From Nephromyces sp. MM_2019 (Eukaryota; Apicomplexa; Aconoidasida; Nephromycida): 12,415 nt of DNA. Below the pieces are notes generated by a model. It saw nothing but the letters and a program-made list of their open reading frames with translations. It was not told the DNA's origin and made no database searches. Below, piece by piece: positions 6,664 through 12,415 of this stretch. The position numbers and the translations under genes are program-made. The DNA lies in assembly GCA_015657535.1 (NCBI GenBank), contig JADHZB010000984.1:1192-13606 (forward strand), read 5' to 3'. The first letter of the stretch is position 1. Every line of letters begins with the position of its first letter.

Positions 6664-8170
6664 CTGTGTGTGCAGCTTTGGTGGAGGCATTTAGCCCATG
6701 AAACTGTATGGACGCGCCGAGTGTGCTATATAATGTATTGTCAGAGTGTATGTGTGCACTACAGCGTGTTTGTGGGTCGTAGTGTCTGCATTCGTTGCAC
6801 TCTCTACATCACGGTGTGTGCGTTCTTAACGCACTGTGTGTGCATCACATCCAAGCATCCCTTACAGTGTATGTACATTTCCATACCGTGTGTGTGTATC
6901 ACAATCTTCCACCCACTCCACCACGCCTGCAGCAGCAAGTGGATGTTTACTTTTTTCGCACACACATGACTATCGAGTACTCCTCCCTCTTGTACTTTCT
7001 CTGTCAGCCAATCGCATTGTATAAATTTAATCAAAAAAGTAATTTTTTCCGGTTTTTTGCTAGTTTTAAGCTGCTAATATGAGGAGAAGCAGCTCTTCAA
7101 CTCAAAAACATTTAAAGAAGATGAAGCACATCTTCTTCGTTGCTCTTTTTTCACAGAACTCGATGAATGTTTGAAGGTTTTATACCTTCTTTCATGGAAA
7201 ATGCTGTATGCACTGTGAGTAGCTAGTTTACGCTTGCAGTGCGTGTGTTTTATGGTGTGTGAGAATGTTGTGTAGCATGTAAGAGAGTTGTGTGCGTTGT
7301 AGAACATATCAGAATGTCATGTGTGTTTCGCAATAGTTGTGAGAGTTTCGTTTCTGCTCTAAAATGTATCAAATATCTCCGTGTATGTTCAGCTATCATA
7401 TCCTTGGAGAAGGAACTTTGAGTGGAGAAATTTTGCTGTCTTTTTTCGAGTATTTCTCTTATTATGAAGTTTTCTAATGGAACTTGCTCCTCATCTTCTC
7501 CATCTGCACTTTTTTCACTGTTTTTTTACCTATTTCTGCACTTTTTTATGCAGAAAACTCTATTTTTGCATATTTTTGTTGTTTTCTCGTTTTCTTTCGT
7601 TTCTTGCATTTTTCACGGTTTTTTCAGCATCTTCTTCCTCAGAAGTCTCATTTCTAGTCAATTTTTCGCTCTTCTTTAGAGATTTCTTCATCCTCTTTGC
7701 TTGAAGATCACGCGATGTGTTTAATACCTCTTCATCTTATGCTTCATCATCTTCGGCAGCGTCAATTTTCCCGTCTTCATCTTTAATGCATAGCTACTTG
7801 CCCACTGGAGCCAAAAAAAAGCACTGCTTTGCACACAAACCCTCATCCCTAAGCCTTTAATCGACCACTGCTATCCCTCGATTCATCAGCTTCTTCACAC
7901 CGGCGTATCTGATAAGAGTTGAGAATTGAGAAAATGTCGGTTTGAGCTTTATTGATAGAGCAGTAAATTCTAGTCAGCAAAAGCTCAGGAAATGTAGGTG
8001 TACATACACTGGAACATCCCCATTCTATAAGATGATATATTCACAGGCGTAGACAAAACATTGATGAGGAAGAAGAGAAGAAACTACCACGCAGAATCTA
8101 CTCAAACGAAAGTTTCATTAGACTGCTGCATGGCCTCATAATGAATTCGCAAAATATTTGGTGCTTTTAG
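6562..8170 (+). CDS. Candidate unknown plus-strand gene, 3' part, four phase-compatible exons
   Basis: Four plus-strand segments join in phase: 6562-6648, 6676-6720, 7084-7214 and 8047-8170, ending in TAG at 8168-8170. Acceptors are CTAATATTAAG, TGTGTGCAG, CTAATATGAG and ATATTCACAG; donors are AGA|GTGATT, CGA|GTGTGC and CT|GTGAGT. The split codon CT|G between the last two exons is consistent. The peptide, about 128 residues, includes MVFTGAFMQRLRYYGR, LWWRHLAHETVWTR, DEAHLLRCSFFTELDECLKV, LLSWKMLYAL and KKLPRRIYSNESFIRLLHGL. Mixed hydrophobic and charged composition, unlike the surrounding simple repeats, makes it coding-like. No family was recognised. It conflicts with the minus-strand candidate at 6549-6663 and with minus-strand open segments inside its long intron 7215-8046. 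Confidence 0.3.
7253..7736 (-). other. Lys/Glu-rich minus-strand open segments in a T-rich tract
   Basis: The plus strand at 7420-7700 is strongly T-rich. On the minus strand a frame is open from 7736 down to a TAG at 7560-7562, with KKSLKKSEKLTRNETSEEED in the middle. A different frame is then open for roughly 85 codons down to TAA at 7250-7252, containing EDEEQVPLENFIIREILEKR and AEHTRRYLIHFRAETKLSQL. No convincing splice sites link the two. They could be exons, a decayed gene, or chance in purine-rich sequence. Confidence 0.2.
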
Positions 8171-8503
8171 CGTAGACACATACACGCAAGCCTAATCTAA
8201 TAGTAGTACAGTGAAGGGAAGCAGTTCCCACAACACACAAGTTTAATATACCAGTGTAGTGAATGCAAGAAGCTCCCGCAAAATATACAAAAGTCATGGT
8301 TTGAATACCATTCATCTTCCACAAGCTGCACACACACAGACGTCCTACAGTATTATATTTCTATTAAGCATCCTCTAAACTCAAGCCACCTTCAGCACAC
8401 ATTGTAGCCTGCTTTTACACAACCCATCCCTCCTAGTAAAAAGCGGTCCTAGGATTACTACTCGCCTTTCACATAGACTTGGTGCATCACACACACACAC
8501 AAC
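8171..8503. other. Region between the plus-strand candidate and the GMC gene stop
   Basis: This is the probable 3' untranslated and flanking sequence of the minus-strand GMC gene. A 65-codon minus-strand frame (8136-8333) follows an acceptor-like TGTGTGTGCAG. It is not needed, because the GMC gene has a better terminal exon upstream at 8504-8528. Nothing else is recognised. Confidence 0.5.
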
Positions 8504-8528
8504 TCAACTCCCCAGTCTAACCCCATAT
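8504..8528 (-). CDS. GMC gene terminal exon, 25 nt
   Basis: The preceding exon ends GGAAG|GTGAGA, leaving AG of a split codon. The acceptor GGCGGGCAG then supplies A to give AGA (Arg), followed by TAT GGG GTT AGA CTG GGG AGT TGA. The joined end MMLGR-YGVRLGS matches the GRYMGV(R/K)I ending of HOTHEAD-type GMC proteins in phase and in sequence. The acceptor lacks a pyrimidine tract because the intron is G-rich. Confidence 0.75.
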
Positions 8529-11500
8529 CTGCCCGCCAAACTACCCCCCAATGCACACCCCAACACACCCCCACATACCTCCCATAGCACACTCACATAC
8601 CCCCCAACACACACCCCAACACGCCCCCCAACACCCCTCCACATACCCCCAACACACCCCCCTTTCTGACCCCCCTTTCTCACCTTCCAAGCATCATGAT
8701 TGAAGCTGTGGGATTCATTCGAGTTATCTGGTTTAGCACACCAGCATCAACTATAGAAAGCTGATTGATACCTTCAACGTTGAAGTTGCTATCTACCACC
8801 TTCCCCATGCCTGCAGTACCTGCGTGATGCCATATGCTCGTCATGTATGAGAGGGCATACTGAGCTACTCCAATAGGATCATCAGGATCTGTGTGTGCAG
8901 AATAGGAGATACGCTGATTTTTGAGAAGAGCGTATATATCTTCGTGAAACTTCTGTGTGTGTGGGATGCGTATGTGTGTGGTGTGTGGACTTACGAAGAT
9001 GAGTAAGTGCGTGTACGCATCTGCGTGTGTGGGTAGATGTGTGTGTGTGTGAGCATGGATATGTGTGTGTAAAACGCGAATAGCTCTGAACTTATCAATG
9101 TATATCCCCACGAGTGATATTTTGGCCCATACATAAGCCTTAGTCTACATGCTGCATTGCCTATGCAAGCGTGTGTGTGGGTGCAAGCGTGTGTGTGTGT
9201 ACCACCTTGTGCTCCTCTGAAGCTAGGCTCATCTAGCTAGTCTTGTCTTAACGATGATGTGCAGAAATTCCCTTCTTACAAGCTCAAGGACCTAGTAGAT
9301 TGGTCAAGAGCTTAGAGAAGGTGCAGAAACAAAGGCAGCTGACGAAGAGAGGCAGCTTCAGTGATTCTCTAAGCACTTTCGAGGCTGCTCACCGATAAGC
9401 TGCTTTTTTTCCACATGTAGGACTCATCTTTACTCTTCACACACACACCCACACACACCAGCATAAATAAAAGACAGCACGCACACCTATACACACTAGT
9501 ACCCAAAAGTTTTATCGTGCTTGCGAACACGTACGCAAGGTATGTAAACAAGCACTGAGCAAAAAAAGCACAACATACTAATTGACACACACCAAAACAG
9601 ACATTCAAATTCTAACCAACTAACACCGAAGCACACAGACTAACCAACACACAGAAACACATGATTTCAGACTAGCAAACTCTCACATGACACACTAAGG
9701 CTACCATGATCCTAACAACGCACCGAATAACACACACACTGACCTGGAATCACTGGAGGGTAAGTGGCTGCCCACTGTAGACACTTCTGACGCTCCTGGG
9801 GGGTGAATCTCATGACCCCCTCAGCAACTGTACTGTTAGTGCCATCAACCCAAATTATCTTCCCGTCTTTAACTCTGGAGCTGAAGCCTTTGAAAGTCTC
9901 TCGTGTGCTGTGTAGCTCCGAGCCATTCTCTCCCCCCTCTGACCCCCCGTTAGCTTGAGAATGCAACCAGTGATTGTACTCCCTAACAAACTCCTGCTGT
10001 AGAGACTTGATGTCTTCCTCTACACTGGGAAGGCTGGTGGGCTGAGCAAGCACACAACGTTCAATAGGATTCTGATGTGTATGCGTAGCGTCAGGTTTCG
10101 GGGGGGGGGATGTTGGGTTGCGCGTGGTATTGGGGGGGNGGTGAGTGTAGTGGAGGGGGATTGATCAGTAGAAGAGAGTTTCTCCCTAGAGTCTAGCTCC
10201 TCAGTGGAGGCCTCAGCTCTGGAGGATCTTATACGTATACTTGGGTTCTCATGATTAGACTCAGCTCCAGGACGGTAGGTGGAGCCATCACTGCTTTCGG
10301 GGTGATTCCCATCATTGGATGAAATCTTCACCTCATTAACTAGAATATGCGATGATTCCTGTGTTTGCGATTCTATAGGGGTGATTACACTAGTTGAAGG
10401 GCTTCTCATGCTTTGACTTGTGTGTGTCTTAGACTCGCAGTCCTGGCTATTGGGGGAACGATGATAATCGCTCATTGAAGGGGGTGAGACGAGCTCATTC
10501 AACCATAAGAAGCTGGATGACTTCTGAGAATGCTGACTGTTTGGGGAATCAGCACACTCATCAGGTGGCTTGATATTTTGTGTGAGGTTCATATTGAGAG
10601 AGTTCCCTTCTAGAAGAAACGCTTTCTCAGCCTTTGCATCTGTAGAAGGACTAGCAGCAACCTGGAGAGGGTCTGGAATGTGAAGAGTAGCTTCTTCTTG
10701 AGGTAATATTCCTTCCTGTAGCTTTAGCAGCACATTTTTCTCTCTATTTGAAGTGTGTGTGTGTGCTTCAGGGTGCGATTGTGTGTATGCTTCAGGGTGA
10801 GATTGTGTTTGTGCTTCAGGGTGAGATTGTGTGTGTGTGTCTCCTTCAGGGCTCGCTCGTGCGTGTGCCTCTTCTCCTGCAGCTCTGCTTGCTTGATCAC
10901 TCCCAGAAGTTTCCTTTGAAGATCCTGAACCTTCCCTATACTCCAGGAAATGATGAAATTTTGAAGTATTCCCAGGGAAGAGAACCTCTAGAAACTCTAG
11001 AGAGCTTATAGGCTTCGGAGTTGCGTAGGGGTTGCACTTTTTTATGTCACTCACAGTAACATTCCATGCATCGAGCAGATGCTCCCTTACCTAAGCAGTG
11101 GGTTGAAGAGGAGAAAAATTTGTGTGAGTGTGTGCCACGGGCACTTTATGTAAGCTTTGTGCGTGTGTGCATTTAGGCCTATGTTTTTTGGGTTTCTGAA
11201 GGTTTCATGTTTGTGCATTTACGTGTGTGTCTTTGCAATATTCTGGAAAATTCATGTGTGTGTATGCACTTACTGGCATGCATGTGTCTAACACTACATT
11301 GGTGTGTGTCTTTGTGCGCATTTTTGCAGTTCTTTTCTGCGTGTGCGTATGTGGATGAAAATTTTCTCTCCTTAATGCAGCCATTCATATTATCCTAGCA
11401 CTGCAAACACACGTAGCGTATCTTCCAGAGTAAACAGCTTTTTATCTAAAAGAAGAAATCTAGAAGAAGATGCTCCTTCTTACAAAGTATAAGAAACTGC

Positions 11501-12012
11501 CACACACCAGAGATGAAGTAGTGTGTGCGAACTCTTTACTGCGTGAATGCATCTGTATTTACCCGCAAGCAACATCTTACCTTAGCAGAAGCATCGAATC
11601 CCACATGAACTCATACACACACATTTATGTGGATGCCGGCATGGGTAGACACACAAGTTAAGATACACAACCATATTGAATATGCACACGCATACGATGA
11701 ATTGACACGCACGCACACGCACGCATCGGCAAGCACACAAGCAGCAATTGAAAGTCTGCACCCAAAAGTGTAGAAAGCTAGGCTCAAACACATCAATCCA
11801 CCCTAGAGATCTCTACTCTATGTACGCACTCACGCACATATAGTAGTAGATCTACTTACTTCATTCAAGCTGGAGGAGTTCTGAATCTCTGATGTTGGCT
11901 GGTTCTTCTCAAAGTCTAAGATAGCCATTAAGAAGCCATCTAGTATGCTGATAGGGCAGGCACTAGGTTTGAGAGGTTCGATAGTACCCTTAAAGGTGTC
12001 GCTGTTGATTAC
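8504..12012 (-). CDS. GMC-family FAD-dependent oxidoreductase, HOTHEAD/mandelonitrile-lyase-like C-terminal part, five exons, 5' end outside window
   Basis: GMC enzymes oxidise alcohols or related substrates with bound FAD. The exons read, on the minus strand, 12012-11860, 11090-9744, 9427-9393, 8952-8684 and 8528-8504. The C-terminal domain is unmistakable: TSIWHHAGTAGMGKVVDSNF, then INQLSIVDAGVL and RMNPTASIMMLGR, then YGVRLGS-stop. These correspond to the family's WH(x)xGT motif with the active-site His, the VVD...GV..LRVVD stretch and the NP(x)AT(x)MMLGRY(M)GV end, which carries the second active-site residue (here Asn). This ending is closest to plant HOTHEAD-type proteins. VREHLLDAWNV at the start of the second exon may be the VGxxLxDH motif, with Arg for Gly. 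The N-terminal GxGxxG FAD-binding motif was not found and should lie beyond 12415. A roughly 350-residue Ser-rich insertion sits between the motifs. Substrate unknown. Confidence 0.8.
8529..8683 (-). repeat. G-run-rich last intron of the GMC gene
   Basis: This 155-base intron is built of GGGG(G)TGTGTTGGGGGGTATGT-type units on the sense (minus) strand, with about ten runs of four or more G. On the plus strand it reads as CACACCCC repeats. Its composition predicts RNA or DNA G-quadruplexes. Confidence 0.85.
8684..8952 (-). CDS. GMC C-terminal domain exon
   Basis: The acceptor is a CACACACACAG tract ending just above 8952 and the donor is GGAAG|GTGAGA at 8684/8683. The 269 nt begin with KFHEDIYALLKNQR and carry DPDDPIGVAQYALSYM, WHHAGTAGMGKVVDSNF, GINQLSIVDAGV and MNPTASIMMLG. 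The first His of WHH and the Asn of MNP occupy the positions of the catalytic pair in GMC enzymes. The phase is 0 at the start and 2 at the end. Confidence 0.9.
8953..9392 (-). other. GMC gene intron with TG/CA tracts
   Basis: The donor is GTGAGC at 9392 and the acceptor is a (CA)nG tract at 8953. It contains several TG tracts on the plus strand (8955-9070 and 9170-9200). The minus-strand frame running past 8952 is the intron read through. Nothing else is recognised. Confidence 0.6.
9393..9427 (-). CDS. GMC gene micro-exon, 35 nt
   Basis: The large upstream exon ends in phase 1 (CCA G|GTCAGT) while the C-terminal exon starts in phase 0, so an exon of length 2 mod 3 is needed between them. 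The segment preceded by GAGTAAAG (ending 9428) and followed by the good donor GTGAGC is 35 nt. Joined, it reads VIP-DESYMWKKSSLS-KFHEDI without a stop. The acceptor lacks a strong pyrimidine tract, so its exact left boundary is less certain than the need for the exon. Confidence 0.5.
9428..9743 (-). other. GMC gene intron, CA-rich on the plus strand
   Basis: It lies between donor GTCAGT at 9743 and the micro-exon acceptor. CACACA and CAACAC motifs are frequent on the plus strand, which is TG on the sense strand. No other feature is seen. Confidence 0.55.
9744..11090 (-). CDS. GMC gene large exon with Ser-rich hydrophilic insertion and an apparent frameshift
   Basis: The acceptor TTTTTCTCCTC...CTGCTTAG precedes 11090 and the frame opens with VREHLLDAWNVTVSDIKKC, then KPISSLEFLEVLFPG. 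About 280 residues rich in Ser, Thr, Glu, Gln, His and Pro follow, with no predicted fold, as in species-specific disordered insertions. The end returns to ordered-looking sequence (EEDIKSLQQEFVREYNHWL, KDGKIIWVDGTNS, GVMRFTPQERQKCLQW) and the donor CCAG|GTCAGT. The two halves are in different frames. Both frames are open across about 10053-10164, which contains two long G runs and an ambiguous base at 10139, so a miscounted homopolymer is the likely cause. Exon length (1347) is one short of the 1 mod 3 needed for phase. Confidence 0.75.
10132..10140. other. Ambiguous base in a G homopolymer, probable frameshift error site
   Basis: Seven G (10132-10138), an N at 10139 and more G lie where the minus-strand reading frame changes. 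A second G run (ten, 10100-10109) lies nearby, so either could hold the missing or extra base. Confidence 0.75.
10757..10860 (-). repeat. Coding 24-bp minisatellite inside the GMC insertion
   Basis: CTTCAGGG recurs at 10766, 10790, 10814 and 10844 on the plus strand, giving spacings of 24, 24 and 30 bases, all multiples of three. On the minus strand the units encode about three copies of an eight-residue TQSHPEA(Q/Y/H) repeat flanked by THTQ/HTHT. It shares its TG/CA core with the intronic tracts but stays in frame. Confidence 0.85.
11091..11859 (-). other. GMC gene intron or inter-exon region, TG/CA-rich
   Basis: It runs from donor GTAAGT (11859-11854) to the acceptor at 11091. TG tracts occur at 11120-11360 and CA tracts at 11680-11740 on the plus strand. 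A donor-like CTAAG|GTAAGA at about 11583-11573 hints at a further small exon, but none in the right phase could be fixed. Confidence 0.5.
11860..12012 (-). CDS. Candidate upstream exon of the GMC gene
   Basis: The 153 nt (51 codons, phase 0 to 0) lie between acceptor ACTTATAG and the perfect donor GTAAGT. The peptide contains TFKGTIEPLKPSACPISILD, FLMAILDFEKNQPT and ends NSSSLNE. It joins in phase to VREHLLDAWNV of the next exon. No GMC motif is visible in it, so membership in the same gene rests on strand, phase and splice sites. Confidence 0.5.
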
Positions 12013-12415
12013 CTATAAGTTCGTGGGAAAGTAGGCGTGTGTTGCGAGAGATAAACAGCCCCATGTGTGTGTGATAGGTGGAGGTGGGTTGGGCTTGATA
12101 CGCATCTTTTTGTATGTATAGCTCTTTCTTTGTGTGTGCACAGTGCAGGCACCGAAACATTCCCAACGCTGTACTTGTTACGTTCTCTGCTATATACACC
12201 CTAGAATATTGATAAAGAGAAAATCACACGCACACCCACACACACACCTATGGGGATATACACACACATATGCAGCCTGGCTTATGTGTTCTTGAGAAGC
12301 TATTTTCTCATGAATACGCACTCGCCATAGCAATTGCGTTTGCTGCATATTTTATTGCGTCTAAGCTCTTCAACACCATTATACCTCCTTTACGCCCCCT
12401 ATAACCCCCCCCCCC
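12013..12415. other. Unassigned right end
   Basis: CA-rich near 12220-12270 and ending in a run of C. A 23-codon minus-strand frame beginning at about 12379 (MVLKSLDAIKYAANAIAMAS) is too short and unsupported to call. More upstream GMC exons may start beyond the edge. Confidence 0.4.

Noticed and set aside
7422..7704. Phe/Leu/Ser-rich plus-strand open frames that look like membrane protein
   Set aside because: They are the translation of a T-rich tract, with no mixed composition and no flanking evidence.
7741..7800. EF-hand-like peptide KDEDGKIDAAEDDE on the minus strand
   Set aside because: The first loop position is Ile rather than Asp, there are no flanking helices, and in-frame stops lie on both sides within about 18 codons.
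8136..8333. 65-codon minus-strand frame as the GMC C-terminus
   Set aside because: Joining it gives MMLGS-LWKMNG, a poor match. The 25-nt exon at 8504-8528 gives MMLGR-YGVRLGS, which fits the family.
11179..11388. 69-codon frame on the minus strand and 63-codon frame on the plus strand
   Set aside because: Both are Cys/His/Thr/Val-rich translations of TG/CA tracts inside an intron of the GMC gene.
11573..11615. Possible small minus-strand exon ending at CTAAG|GTAAGA
   Set aside because: The donor is excellent, but the available acceptor gives a 29-nt exon that breaks the phase 0 to 0 join between 11860 and 11090.

Overview
The window is eukaryotic nuclear DNA. Conserved protein segments are split into short exons by GT-AG introns, and introns and intergenic DNA are full of (TG)n/(CA)n tracts, homopolymers and short minisatellites. 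One ambiguous base at 10139 and a run of C at the right end suggest draft assembly. The species cannot be named. Small exons, TG/CA-rich introns and a long Ser-rich hydrophilic insertion inside an enzyme would suit a protist, possibly an alveolate or coccidian-like apicomplexan. That placement is inference only.

Layout. (1) 122-2693, plus strand: the last six exons of a CCT4 (TCP-1 delta) chaperonin gene, about 177 residues covering roughly the C-terminal third; its 5' part lies off the left edge. (2) 2694-8503: about 5.8 kb between the two recognised genes. It holds alternating TG-rich, CA-rich, C/T-rich, G-rich and T-rich blocks with several diverged minisatellites. It also holds splice-bounded, phase-compatible open segments on both strands that may be one or two unknown genes; none was recognised. 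(3) 8504-12012, minus strand: the 3' part of a GMC-family flavin oxidoreductase whose C-terminus most resembles the plant HOTHEAD/mandelonitrile-lyase branch. It carries a roughly 350-residue Ser-rich insertion, a 35-nt micro-exon and a 25-nt terminal exon. Its FAD-binding N-terminal half was not found and is probably off the right edge. (4) 12013-12415: unassigned.

The two recognised genes are convergent and have unrelated jobs: cytosolic protein folding and flavin-dependent alcohol/aldehyde chemistry. I see no mobile element, CRISPR array, rRNA, tRNA or multi-gene functional system. The most unusual features are the gene architecture (tiny terminal exons, splice sites built from microsatellites, a G-run intron) and the unexplained coding-like segments in the middle.
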